Origin: Lunularia cruciata
Lineage: Eukaryota > Streptophyta > Marchantiopsida > Lunulariales > Lunulariaceae
Assembly (NCBI GenBank): GCA_948567375.1
Contig: OX419755.1
Span: forward strand, 27,099,001 to 27,163,000
Reading direction: 5' to 3'
Length of the DNA: 64,000 bases
In this document: in pieces, positions 20,750-33,000 of the stretch
Layout of the letters: each line of letters begins with the position of its first letter
How positions within the stretch are numbered: position 1 is the stretch's first letter
The notes under the pieces: generated by a model
Told to the model about the DNA's origin: nothing
Database searches by the model: none
The model's input: only the letters and a program-made list of their open reading frames with translations
Made by a program: the position numbers and the translations under genes

Positions 20750-21953
20750 CTTTTTTGGGAACAAGTTATCTAGAACTCATGAAGTGCAAATGATAGATAC
20801 GCAATATGTACGTGAATCACAAAGCTAGAGGAATGTGACATCCCTAAGATAGAATGCATCCAATGTGTCATGCAGCAAAAGCATAATTGAAAGAAATTGA
20901 GAATAATTGATGGCTAATAGACTACTAAAGAACATGAAATTGAGAGCAGCTATGCAAGTGGCAAGTAATAGGAATGTAATGTAAGAGCCCGCCAATAGGT
21001 AGTGCATGAAAAAAGATGAAGAACACGCCTATAAGCAATGTGTGAACAAAGATGAAGAACCTGCTAACAAGCAGTGCATGAATGAAAATGAAGAACATGG
21101 GCTGGAGTTGGGTAGGAACACTATAAACACAAGAGGGAGAAGTAGAAAGCAGGCAAAGAGCGAAGGGAACATTCTAGGGAAGAAATGAGGTGAGGCATGG
21201 AGGAGTGGAACAAAACAAGAAGTCTCGGAAGATGTGGATGCAGAAACGGATCAAAGTGTAACATGGTAATGAGAGCGAAGCGTAGAAGGACTGGATAGAG
21301 AATCTATCACAACCAGCGCTATGGACGTTGGAGTCCTGAGACGCTAAATAGCTAAGGGAATTAGAAGGCAGCCATAGTAAACCTCCATGAAAACATCTAT
21401 GACTTCATCAGTGCCTCACGTAGAGCCGAAGTAGTTGAGCAATTGTCAGTACTCCTTGTACCGAGTTTCTGCTTGAAAACTCATGAGTGCCAAGGTAAAC
21501 TCAGTTGCTCTCCTAAAGTGCCGCTCAAAAGTAGTGAGAAATGAGAAGCATCAGTGCAAGCAACATCATTGCAAGAAAACTCAGCACTGTAGGGGAAGGG
21601 ACGAGCGGGGAGAAAAAACCTCAATGCTACACAAGAAAGGACTAGGCATGTCAAGCGGGAGAAACCAAGGCAAACAAAGAAGCAAGTAAGAGAATGCTCT
21701 TACTTGCTTCTTTGTTTGCCTTGGTTTCTCCCGAAAGTAGAAAGTAGGGCATCTCGCAATAGGGTAAACCATGGAGGCAAATGTAGCCTCGTGTCAAGTG
21801 AAGGACCAGGTTGGCCAAGTGTCCATTAGCAGAGGCCATGTGTCCATAAGCCTTCCATGAAAATCCATATAGCAGAAAAAATCTCAAATAATGGTATTCA
21901 CGATATATAAAACACCTCAGAAGTCAAGATGGTATTCAAGTCTAAGGATGGAT
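20745..21953 (+). repeat. Unnamed interspersed repeat, copy D
   Basis: It aligns with copy B from the GCAAAAGCATAATTGAAA block through to the AATCCATATAG..AGAAAAAATC block and TCAAGATGGTAT. It contains a short frame (21006-21188) with three tandem KDEEPA.KQCMN-like units, so the coding-like block is itself repetitive. It carries a 37-bp perfect inverted duplication (21656-21733) absent from copy B, and ends at another (TA)n. Confidence 0.78.
21656..21733. repeat. Perfect 37-bp inverted repeat with a 4-base loop
   Basis: Left arm 21656-21692, loop AATG, right arm 21697-21733; the arms are exact reverse complements. Copy B (about 5165-5210) has only the left-arm version. The right arm is therefore a local inverted duplication of recent origin. 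Confidence 0.97.
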
Positions 21954-21975
21954 ATATATATATATATATATATAA
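21954..21975. repeat. (TA)n microsatellite at the end of copy D
   Basis: An 11-unit TA run immediately after the last base shared by copies B and D. Confidence 0.9.
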
Positions 21976-22139
21976 ATTAAAACACATTTCTCTAAAATAA
22001 TAATCGCTCGTAACTGAAGAAAATCCAAGCATGAATATATCTCAAAATCCTGTAATTTATTACGAATTGTGGTCTATAAATCTCCAGGCCTGGAGGTGAA
22101 TGTTTCCGACACTATTACAGTAGTGTAGTTATCATATCA

Positions 22140-22145
22140 GGCCCA
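22140..22145 (-). promoter_or_regulatory. Candidate site II element (TGGGCC) upstream of NDUFA12
   Basis: TGGGCC on the - strand, 233 bp before the NDUFA12 start codon. Site II (TGGGCC/T) elements are a known feature of plant promoters for nuclear-encoded respiratory-chain subunits. A six-base match alone is weak evidence. Confidence 0.3.
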
Positions 22146-22377
22146 TATTTGTGAATTCTACTTTCTGCTGAAAGGTGATTGTATTCGGTGCCGCATTTTC
22201 GCCCGAATGAAGGAAACATACTCGTTTGGCAAATTTCGGCCGAACAACAGGCCAGTGGGAAACTTCATCTTTGCAAGTGCTCGCTATCAGGAGGAACGAA
22301 CTTCTCGATCTCGCTGCACTACGGTAGCAGGACAGCAACTGGAATTGAAAGGTTCTGGGTTGTATTAGGGAGTTTCC

Positions 22378-24745
22378 ATGGCGTTCGCACTCATCCGATC
22401 GGCGCTTGGTGCGGTGAAGGAGAAGGGCGTGATTGGAGCTATTCGAGCAGCGAAACAAGAGGGCTATCTGTAAGTTCTGTCTCTTACGATGATGATGTTT
22501 GAACCAGATCGGTCTTGAGGATCTGGGATTCGAAGGACTTACTTCGTGTATCTTAACACGGTTTTAAAAAATCTAGGAGTTCTCTTCTCACAAACCTGAA
22601 TTCCGCTTCACACAAAGAATTTGTACTCTCCTCATGGAGAATTTACGCGAGCTGAATTTGGGAGTTGTCAGGTAGGGCTAGGGAGGACCGGATTTCACCT
22701 AATTTACAGGCCAATATGTTGCTTTAAGATTGCGCCAGATGATAGGATACTTCTTTCACGGCGAGGATCGTTTCCGCTGCCAGTGAAGATTCTGGTCAAG
22801 TTTGCTTTCATTACTAGATCACGTAGCGCCAATTTTCCCTTGTTCAGTGAGTCCTGCTTTATATAAACAAATCTGTGAACCATACTCCGAGAAAGAATCC
22901 GCACATCCGTACAGTAAATTCAAATTGTGCACTAAATGTCCATGATCTATGTCTCATACAATCTCAAGTTGAATGAGAGAATTGCTTTAGTATAGAGAAG
23001 ATGGCTTGTAGTTTAACCCAGGCTCGAAAATATCCCCTGAATGTTTGACCAGCTTTATAAATCTCGGAGTGCGTTGGGAGTATTTGTGAATATTGCAGGC
23101 CGCAGCCAAGGACCTAACTTCATTTAACAGATCTATGCCTCCTTCGTTTTAGAGAAAAGTGATATACAGGACTTGTCTACGTTACCTTTGTCACACGTCG
23201 ATGTAGTATTATGCATTGCACTTCGCAAAATGAACAGATAAGGGTTTCTATTGAATTTTTAAACGAGGGGTGTTAGAATGCAAAAATAGGGTTTTGTAAT
23301 TTGGCTTATCTCTGGTTTCTGAATATGCCATCATAGTTAATTGTTTGCTCTGCTGGATCACATGCAGTGCTGCCTTGCTTGATGGAAACCTCGGGTAAGT
23401 CCACTCCCGCCATTTGTATAAGGCAATGAGCTTTGTTTGCTCTACGTCCAGGCATATGAACTGTTGTACCTATCTGTGCAATTATACGTCCGCAGATGAT
23501 GTTCGAATGCAAACACATGACTAGTTGCTTTAAACCTCTCTCTGATGTAAGTATGAAGTGTTGTTGTGCTATCTTATGACGCTTATGCTGAAGTTCTTTT
23601 GGTTGATATGTGTAATGCCAATAGAAATGCAAAATTTAGGATGGACGGGGTAAAACTGGTGGGGGTCGACAAATCTGGAAACAAGTATTACGAGAAGAAG
23701 ACGGACGTGCAGCACGGTGAGGTCCTTTGCATATGTGCTCTAACTGGAACCTGTTTCCATGTTATACTTCTTTAAATTCATAGTCAATCACGATTGCACT
23801 GCTAAATTTCATTTTGAAAGGCACCCTAGCTGCTGGGTCCAAGGTTGAAGATACTTGGGGATAATCGTGGAGTTAAAACTCACTGTCCTAGGTTATAGCG
23901 AATGGAGGTCGAGTGTTCAACTACACTAGTCATTTGTACCGGTCTCGTCCAGTAAGAAGATCCTACTCTTCTCGGGAATAAATGTACTGGTCATTAAGGA
24001 AACATCTAGCTTTTCGGACCTAAATTTTCATTCAGTCTTCTCATGCTCGGAGGTTAGCTTTTTCCATTTTCCAAACATTTATCAACTCACTTTCCATCTT
24101 TAAAGGAGTGACTCAAACTTATTTGCTGATTGTATGTGGTCGAGACAGGAAGGCACAGGTGGGTAGTCTATGCAGATAGGACATACAATGCTTCTTCAAT
24201 TCCGCCAGAATGGCATGGTTGGTTACACCACATCACAGATCGCACTGCTGAACAGGTTTTAAAACTGTCCCCCGATTCAATCCTATATTATGTGACTGGA
24301 TCTGAGTGGTTCAGTATTTGGCAGCTGTCGTCATTGGAAGTCAGCAAGATGTTGCTGAGTGGATTCGGAGAGATGATTTTTATGTCCCTTAGCTTCACTT
24401 TATTGCTCATACACTGGTTACTTTCTTATCTTTTAGTGGAATACAAGTGAGATAGATTTTATCATTTCCTTATGGTATCTAGGCTTCCATGAAGTTCAGG
24501 AATATGCTTGTTCGATCCAAGCATTGATGACTGTAGGAGAAGACACATAGAAGTAGCTAACTCTTCTGTTTGATATGTGCATGAACCAGCTTGACGGTCT
24601 GAAACCTACCAGATACGGAGTTCAGCATATGAGAAACAGAACAGGTGAAGGTGAACAATACATCTATCACTCTAAGGGTCATGCTCTAAATCCAAACAAA
24701 CGTGAATGGAAGCGATATGCGGAATGGAAACCAGTGTCCGAGTAG
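22378..24745 (+). CDS. NDUFA12: NDUFA12 (B17.2) subunit of mitochondrial complex I, five exons
   Basis: Exons read as 22378-22469, 23368-23394, 23640-23716, 24149-24255 and 24590-24745, all GT..AG with consistent phases, giving 152 residues. The start MAFALIRSALGAVKEKG is the first ATG and matches the family N-terminus. Conserved blocks are LVGVDKSGNKYYE (about residue 45), GRHRWVVYADR (about 66), NASSIPPEWHGWLHHITD, GEGEQYIYHSKGHALNP and REWKRYAEWKP. Family knowledge: this accessory subunit sits at the peripheral-arm/membrane-arm region of NADH:ubiquinone oxidoreductase in the inner mitochondrial membrane. Exon 2 has only 27 bases. The segment QTKIHN found after DGNL in land-plant homologues is replaced by GMDGVK, making the protein shorter and more algal in look. 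Gene identity is firm. Confidence 0.95.
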
Positions 24746-27700
24746 TCCAAGAAGCAAATCTTGCAGCTTCGGTTGCTACACCAGGCGCTTCTCTATGTTT
24801 GAATTGATAGTCTTTAGTGAGGTGTACACGGTGAAAATGATTTCCCGGAGCCCCAGCATGGTAGCTTCTGGTTAATAATTAGTCTGACAGAATCACCTGT
24901 GGATATTACTGGTGTTTTCTCATAGAAACCGGAGGCACTGACATGTCATTTAGCTTGCCTAGCCGATTGGTCTACACAACAATGCAAGGTATTTCTGTAG
25001 CTTGGCTATAGCTAAAGGCGTACATCCGCTCATCAGCGAATTGTGAGTTGGAAGTGACGGAGTGCACCGCGTTAAAGACAAAATAGGTTTCCTGACGGGA
25101 CTTTTTTAATGTTGTCTATAATGAGCCTGTGAACCCTTAATGATTAAGTTCTATCAATTTTCTACGGTCATTTACTGCTTGTAGAATCCAAACTGTCGCC
25201 TTCATGTTTTTCCGTTAGTCTTTGCTAAGGATCCTACGTTCACCATGTATCACGTCGGAGCATTCTTGATTTCAAACTTTTGTTGTCATTCTCGATTCGG
25301 CTGTGAATGGACGAGTGACATCTTTTCAAACCATGTTGTGCCCCGGCTGCAACGACTGTCGTACGATTGATTGAAGAAGCGAACGTGACTACATCTCACA
25401 TCGCCCCACCTCATTGTAGTTTGTTGACTCTTACAAACAAGTCTTGCTGTGCCTTGTTTCAGTCATCCAGATAGGCAAGGCTTTCGGTCCAAGACCACCG
25501 GCACTGCTAAACGTTATGCCCAACCTTCCGCAGAGGAAGTGATATCGAAGGAATTTTGTTGTCCGACACATCTGAGTGATAGAAATAATCAGGGGTGGGT
25601 CACGCCACTGAGACCTTTGATGCACTGCCTGGAGGTTATGTAATGAAGGCATAATGTATGGCACGAACAACTGTTATTCGTGTCTTTCACTCAAGGTGGG
25701 CAGAAGAATCTCTTAGTTCTGAGCATCTAGTGTGGGTCTTGAGTCATTGCTGGGGACCCAATATTCGACCTTGCATAACTAGCTCGGTCCACAATTGACA
25801 GTTTGTCATACGACGGAATCCCCGAGCTATGACTTGGATACCTCAATAGTCCTCGCTCTCTTTGCCACTCGGCATTCCAAGGGCTCTGAGCTGGAGGCAA
25901 TGTAAAAGCTCAATTGGATGGAGCTTGTCTGAATTAAACTTGTGATAAATTCTTCAACAGTTTAGATGAATGGCACCCTTCAAGCTGGGACCTGTAGTCA
26001 CTAAGCGTTTCGTGCCGTCCATTACTGCGCGAACCTTTATGTATTCAGGTGGCATGAGTAGAAATTCATGAGATCATTCGTACAACCTCAGCGAGGGCGA
26101 ACAAAAATCCAGGCACTAGCAAATCGGACAAAATACTCACGCTGTTCGAGGTTCAACTTGGCTGCGGGGCGAGCGAGGGATTATATTGTATTGGAAGATT
26201 GTCCTCCCAAGAATGTGCCAGTAGTGTAGCTCCAACAGGCAGCACTTTGCACTCACAGGGCCCAAATAAAGCTCGTGTATCAGGGAATCAGAATCCATCT
26301 GACACATGGAACGATTAATGTATGTATATATCTCCAATACGTTTGCACTAATGCCGTGGCTAACCGAATGTCGATCGGTTCCACCAGTAACAAGGCCTCT
26401 AAACAGCAGATTGAGAGGGAGTAAAAATTGAAAGAAAGGTTAAGCACACTGTGGTTGGCACTTATTTTATTGCTTACCACCATTGGCGAAAAGAAATGGT
26501 TTTTCCTCACTTTGAAGAGGCAGGACGTTGTGCCGTCTTCTTACAGACTCGAGCGGAATCACTAGTCCTGAGGAAGAGCTACACTTGTGGGACGTGAACT
26601 CAGAGAATCAGGAGATACTACTACAGTACATGGAGTGGCGATGATGATGATCTACAGGAGCAAAGAGAGATACGAGTCCCCGCATCACCATGAATCTGGA
26701 TGCACTCGCAAAGTGTAATGGACTCAACTCAGCGTAGGCTACGCTTTACATAGGAGTCGCGGTAATTGGACCAGTGGTTCTAGTGAGAGCTAGCGAGCCC
26801 GAGTACCAGACCGTCCTAAAGCGAAAAGGGGATGTGCTGCTGCTGCTACTACTCTTTCTTGGCCCTGGGGTGTTGAGAGCTCGACAGCGGGGCTGAACTC
26901 GTTTACGGCTACAATGACCTTGAAATTGGTGCCCTTGTCCTTGCTCTTTCAGGCTGTCAACAACAGAAGGTCCGTGGCCTCAATTCCAGTAATATCGTGA
27001 CGCATTGTTTGATTTGCTCCCGATATTGGACTCGTCTTTACTTTGGAGTTCTCGAACCGCAGCATTTGGATAGACCTCCATCATCTTGATTTTCCATTTT
27101 CGAGCACTATGTCATCCTGCTTAGAGCATGACGCAGTGCCAGCAGCTTAGCTTCTGGAAATTTCTAGAATCTACCTGCGGAGGGCGAATGGACCGATGTA
27201 CATAGGTTGTGTTCGGCTGCTGAAAGAAACAACACTTACGTGCAGTAACTGCAGGACCCATCTTCTTTCTCCATTTTGTGTCTCATTTTACAGTCCGTCT
27301 AGCTAATTCCATCGGTCTCTAGCGTCCTTGGACATCGGACTCAGAATCTTCAACCAAAGTTTGTCGTTGTGTCTCCAAACTCATCCGAGCTTGAGACTCA
27401 CAACTTGCAACGCTATGTAGGAAGTTAGACAGTCTGAAAAAACGAGTTCCAAAGATTTTGGGTTGAATTTAGAAGTGGTCGGTGGGATGTAAGAAACGTC
27501 ATATGAATTTCATCTCAAATTCTCTTCAGGGAGTGTTGAACGTCTGTCTCAGCATGAACGTTAGTATCCAGCACTGTCAAGTCCCATAACCAATGCAGGA
27601 CGAGAAACAACTCATTGGCATGGTTGACTAATGAATTGTCGACCTGAATCGAACTACCCGAATTGGATCCAACTGCGTTGATTACTGCAATCAAATCAAT

Positions 27701-28459
27701 TGACCGGGGTATCGACACCACTCCAGATCCCATGTGCTGGTATTGCAGAAAGAGCAGAAAGGACAAGATCGGAAGCGGAGGTATAAGGGGATAGAATGTT
27801 AACTAGAGAATAGGAATGAGAGTAAAAACTCCTCAGCTTCCGAGGCTCCCACGAAATGGGAGGGCTCCAGGTCGGTTGGACTGGACTAACCCATGGGCTA
27901 TATCATAGGTTACGTGATACAGTAGTCTTTGACAAGTGGCAAATTTGGAGCGAGAGAGCCACACTTCCATCGTGCCGGTCAAGCCGGTGGTGGGGTCTCC
28001 AAGGCCAAAGCAAATGTTGTGGAAATCAATTCCAGCCTCCACTTTACTCCAAATCCAAAGCACCACACAGATTGAAGAGAGAGGGGAGTAAGATTTCGAG
28101 TCCGAGAACTAGAGGTGCAAAATGGGTGTCGTGCGTGTGAGCTGAGTATCTTGTTGCTGTACAGGACAAATGGTTGAGGGCTCCTCCGACTCCCCGCATC
28201 ACAGACGGCTCGAAGAAGCCTACTTTACCGAGAAGAAGAATCTTCACAGTGGTAACAACACATGATGTGGGGAGCCGGAAGAGTCGGTCCAGTGTCATGA
28301 AAGGGCAGCGCAGCTGCAGCTTGAGCTTGCTATAGATAGAGGCGATGTGCAGAGCACAGTGGTTCAGCTGATAGACGGTTCGGAGCATTGAGTTGTCGAT
28401 CAAGCTCGAGCAAGTCGAGGCCGGAGAGGGAAGAGAGAGGAAGCGCTGTAGCGCTGAGG
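24746..28459. other. Intergenic region between NDUFA12 and MOT1
   Basis: About 3.7 kb without a recognised gene, transposon or RNA gene. Frames are all under 120 codons and look random. The final few hundred bases include the leader of the transporter gene; the frame is open from 28388 but has no ATG before 28460. Confidence 0.55.
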
Positions 28460-30046
28460 ATGCTCTCGAACTCGAAGATGGATTTGTACTTGGCCGAGGA
28501 AGAGGAGGAGGAGTACTACTCCGAATGGGAGATATTCTGGAAACGAATTCAAGACAATCTGCATTTCAAGCATGTTAATTTCTGGGAGGAAATTAGCGGA
28601 TCCATGGGAGATTTGGGCACGTTTATCCCCTTGCTGCTAACCTTGGCATTTGTGAATGGCATCGATGTCGGCACCACCCTTTTGTTCACCGGACTTTACA
28701 ACGTAGTGACAGGAATCCTCTTCGGGGTTCCTATGCCCGTGCAGCCCATGAAATACATCTTCTCGGTCGCCATCACGGATGGGGATCCCCTCACAGTACC
28801 TCAGATAATGGCGGCTGGACTCAGCACAGCTTTCGTTCTCATGTTCTTTGGAATGACAGGCCTTATGAACGTCGCAACTCGCTTGGTGCCCACTCCTGTT
28901 ATCCGTGGATTTCAACTCTCTCAGGGAATTTCGTTCGGAGTGACTGCAATTAAATACATTGTGAAAAAGCAAGACTTCATGACAGGAAAGGATCTTGGAA
29001 ACAGAGACTGGTTGGGGACTGATGGAATGCTTCTAGCTCTCTGCGCCTTCACTTTCGTGGTGCTCGTGTCTGGACCGGGAGACGACATGGTGCAGCAAAC
29101 TCCCGAACCGGAAAGCAATGGAATCACAAAGTATGATGATAAATACAAACTGCCGATCAAGAATGCGAATGCAAGAGTGATGGGAATCGGAGAGGAAGGG
29201 TCCGTACATAGAGGGACATTGGCGGAAGGATTGCTCCATGCAGCTGTGCAGGAATCCATGTTGCTGCATGGCTACAAGGCTGGAGAGCTGGAGAAGATAG
29301 ACATAGAACGTGGGAGGTTGGAGAACGAGGGGATAAGGAGAACGGTGATACCTTCGGCTCTGCTGGTGTTTCTCCTCGGGGTAATTCTCGCCCTCGTTCG
29401 TGATTGGGATTCTGTAGGCCGTGTGCGGTTCATCTTCGGACCGTCTCTTCCTCAGGTTGTGACCATCACTTGGGAGGATTGGAAAATCGGGTTTCTGCGA
29501 GCAGCTGTGCCTCAAATTCCGCTCTCGCTCATCAGTACAGTTGTTGCAGTCACCAAGTTGTCCAACAACCTTTTCCCTGAGAAGAAAAACGTCACCGCCA
29601 TGTCTGTGTCAACTGCAGTTGGCATTTTCAACTCGATCGGTTGCTGCTTCGGGACTCTTCCCGTCGAGTGTGGCGCAGGAGGGCTCGCTGCGCAGTTCAG
29701 GTTTGGAGCCAGAAGCGGTTTGGCGGTAATTTTCCTCGGTGCTGTGAAACTAGTTCTCTCTCTCTTCCTGGGTAGCTCGTTGCTCCGGATGCTAGCCGAA
29801 TTCCCAATTTGCTTACTAGGTGTGATTCTTCTCCTAGCCGGGATGGAGCTCGCCATTTTCTGCCGGGACCAGAACACACGATTAGACGCCTTTGTCATGG
29901 CAGTCTGCGCTACAGTCACCCTCTACGGTTTCAGTGCTCCCACGGGGTTCGCTTGTGGCTTCGCTACGTACCTGCTCCTCAAGCTTAGACAAAAAGTTCG
30001 CACGCACTGCTTGAATAACCTTATATACGACTTACTCAGTCAGTAG
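28460..30046 (+). CDS. MOT1: Molybdate transporter, MOT1/SULTR5 type
   Basis: Single exon, 528 residues. The start is the first ATG of the frame (MLSNSKMDLYL); a second ATG six codons on is possible. After an acidic N-terminus (residues 13-18 are a Glu run) come SGSMGDLGTFIPLL (47-59), VPMPVQPMKYIFSVAI (90-105), IRGFQLSQGISFG (148-160), then the second half with AAVPQIPLSLISTVVAVTKL (348-367), LFPEKK, FGTLPVECGAGGLAAQFRFG (397-416) and C-terminal hydrophobic segments. The paired PxQPMK and PQIPL..GAGGLA.Q.RFGAR motifs are diagnostic of MOT1, a high-affinity molybdate importer. The ion goes to molybdenum-cofactor synthesis. Family members sit in plasma, mitochondrial, vacuolar or endomembranes, so location here is open. 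A hydrophilic insert of about 90 residues (205-297) separates the two halves, making it longer than the roughly 460-residue angiosperm form. No intron is seen. Confidence 0.95.
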   Translation: MLSNSKMDLYLAEEEEEEYYSEWEIFWKRIQDNLHFKHVNFWEEISGSMGDLGTFIPLLLTLAFVNGIDVGTTLLFTGLYNVVTGILFGVPMPVQPMKYIFSVAITDGDPLTVPQIMAAGLSTAFVLMFFGMTGLMNVATRLVPTPVIRGFQLSQGISFGVTAIKYIVKKQDFMTGKDLGNRDWLGTDGMLLALCAFTFVVLVSGPGDDMVQQTPEPESNGITKYDDKYKLPIKNANARVMGIGEEGSVHRGTLAEGLLHAAVQESMLLHGYKAGELEKIDIERGRLENEGIRRTVIPSALLVFLLGVILALVRDWDSVGRVRFIFGPSLPQVVTITWEDWKIGFLRAAVPQIPLSLISTVVAVTKLSNNLFPEKKNVTAMSVSTAVGIFNSIGCCFGTLPVECGAGGLAAQFRFGARSGLAVIFLGAVKLVLSLFLGSSLLRMLAEFPICLLGVILLLAGMELAIFCRDQNTRLDAFVMAVCATVTLYGFSAPTGFACGFATYLLLKLRQKVRTHCLNNLIYDLLSQ

Positions 30047-33000
30047 CTAGGAAATCTCCCACCTCCCTTGCATCGTCTCGGTTCCTTAGATCCCACGCCA
30101 ATTGCATTGAACTCATGAGCCGCCATCGCCCGCCCCATCACCTTGTGACTTGTCTGTCAAACAGCCAGGAAGGGAATTCGAGGGTGCAGACAGAAGCCTA
30201 GAACTGCAGCTACTCGAAATGAAGGACAGACGTAGATTTTCTTCGATTCGGGAGTGCGCATACAGCTGCTGCAAAGCAAGCTTCATCTAGTACTATCCAC
30301 GTACAGCGTCTCGTGTTCAGCTTGGGAGTTCGGAAAGGTAATCCATCTGAGAAAGGCTCCACCAAGCTGAGAACACGCAGCAGCTGCGCCACATCTTTCT
30401 CGGCATTGCGATGAAGCTCGAACGTTTTATCGCGATCCTCGTTGAGAAGAAAAACAAAATAGAGCCCACTAACAGTGTCCACAAACTTGAGATTGCATTC
30501 ACTTCTTATGCATTGTATATAATTGCCGCTGCCCCGTTGCTAGGTGTCTGTTTTGAGACATTTCCGAGATCGTAACCTACCGAGCGAGATTTTAGAAGAC
30601 ATCCATGGATTCAAGATCCGTACGCTGCCGAACGTTAACGACAGACACATCTGATAACCGAAGATGGCAGCAGTACTCAAATGAAGACGCTGTAAATTTA
30701 GCTGCACGGTCAGTACCAGGGGGCTTATTACAGTCGAAGTAAGATCCGATCCGGTCCCTCCCTGACTGATTCACCGGCAGTGCAGTCAAGATTTTCCCTC
30801 TCGACTACAGTAATCGACTCAGCAGCCAGCACGACAGCCGGCATGTGTACATATTTGCACCAGAAGCAGAAGATTTTGATCGGATGCAACTCCATAGACT
30901 AGCTATTGTTGGAGGTGCCTTCAACACCGAGTTTGAGTTTAACTTGTTGATAATTTGTAGAAAGCACGAATTGGTGGACAGGCAAGTGACTACATCAACG
31001 ATCGTACTGCCAGATCCACCAAGCACATTGAATTAATGTCGATACATTTCAGCCCATCTTGAGACACATTAGAGTGATTGACTCAAGCTCCCGAATCAAG
31101 GTCTTTGGTACTCGTCGAATCTTTCGTGCACGATTCTGGTGACATAGAACACTGTAGGATCATCTGAAATTTTGACGATCGACGGACGCAAGTCTGTGGG
31201 TCTGAGTTCTGAGTCGCGTCCTAGTCAAGGGAGGACGACATAGAACACCAGCGATTGTATCTGCTTAGTGCTTTACAATAATGTGAATAGTAATCATCGG
31301 CGATCAATGGATCGACCGATCAATATCTCCTTTAGCTAAAACCAATCGAAAAAAAAAATTTTATCTCAATTATATCAGCTGAACTAATTGAATACTCGGA
31401 CGAACTACATTCGACAGTAAGCCAATCTGCCACAGAGGGTGGTCTCTTGTTGTGAAATGGCGTCCAAGCATGTTCAAGGAAGTGCTCGAGAAGAATCTTC
31501 AGTTTGAATGTTATATACCCGCGGGGTTGCTGAATCTAAAGTACGCCAAATCCAAAGGAAGACTTAAGTCCGTCGTTCCGTCACTGCAGTGGCGGAGTGG
31601 AGTGGAGTGGAGTGGAGGGTCTACAAAAGGAAGACCATTGTTTGGATAATCTGGTGTTTGCTAAATAATGTCATTTGATGGAGAGGGTTTACCGGTATAC
31701 CCCCGAGTATAAATATGACTGCGTTCCTAGATTGGTAAACGGATTGGTTTCATTTTATGTCGGTCGCACAGACACAGCGGAACGCAAATGCTTGAGACTA
31801 TATTACGATTCTGTTCTAGCAATGTCGAGTTCTTGATGTCCAGATTTTGCCGGAAATGGTGCTGTCACAGGCAGTAACGATTGCTTCGGGATCAAGAATG
31901 GTTTGCAAGACAATATTGAGATAAACCAGCAAAACAAATCCACCCTCCAAAATTTAGCGATTAATCCGACCTGATATAATTTCCACAGACTATAGCAGGG
32001 AATGTAGAGGTGAATATCCGCCGAGCCTGGAATTGATTATTTCGTGGTCAATGAAGAATTAAGAATGTCTCCTTTAAAATCTTGGACCTACTAGCCCCGT
32101 GTTTGTCAAGCGAATTCAGATTTACAAATTACGTTTAGGAGTTCTCGATTTCACTTAAACAAGGGAGCAATGCAGAGCAGAAATCTGAGAGCGGAGCGGA
32201 GACCTTAGCGTCCGTGTATCAACTGCATCATGTTCAGGTTTAGATATTCAATTTTGTCTTTTGTAATGTGCATGCATTCTCGCTCCAGATTGTTTAACAA
32301 AAGACTGATTATTGGTTGATCACGAATATCATCGCAAGCATTTGATGGATCCCAGACATCCCGCCGTGAACCTTCGCGATTTCTCAATCTTCTTTGAGTT
32401 TCTGGAATATGCTTGGAAGAGAATTCTCTTCAAGACGATATTCGAGAAGCCCAATAGTATAGAAGAATTCTCTTTTCTCGAAACTCGCTCCTCGCCCCTC
32501 TCCAACAAAGGTGTAAGTTACTGCACCTTCCTGTATGACAGGTTGAGTACGTGTGAGTATGGGTGCAGGGTATTAATTGCCGAGTAAAATGAAGAACATT
32601 ATCTCTGGACCACCATTTTGTTTGAAGGAAGTTTATGAATCGAAATGCAATCACAATGCATCTAGGAGATATAATCTGAAAGCGGTGGTGTGTGTGTTTA
32701 GAGTTGGAGGGCGGCATGAACGTTGAACATGCAGAAAATGGGTAAGAGAACCTCATTTGCGAGGGAATTGATCCGGGCGATGGCAGGCTTTGGAATATGA
32801 GAAGAGAAGAGAATTAGTGAGGTCTTCGAAGGTCGGTAAAAACAAAAGGCACTGAAGATTGTCAAGAAGAAACTTGGCACCTCCTCCTTGCGCGCCAAGC
32901 GCAGGAGAGACGAGAGAGTATTTTCAGTTTGTCTTATGTTACCGGATATGCGTTCAAGTTTATTCATGAACGGGCTGTGAATGTTTGTCGAGAAAAAAGT

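Noticed and set aside
29033-29919. Long frames on the - strand at 29515-29033 and 29919-29512
   Set aside because: They lie antisense to the MOT1 coding exon, whose protein is clearly conserved; they are shadows.
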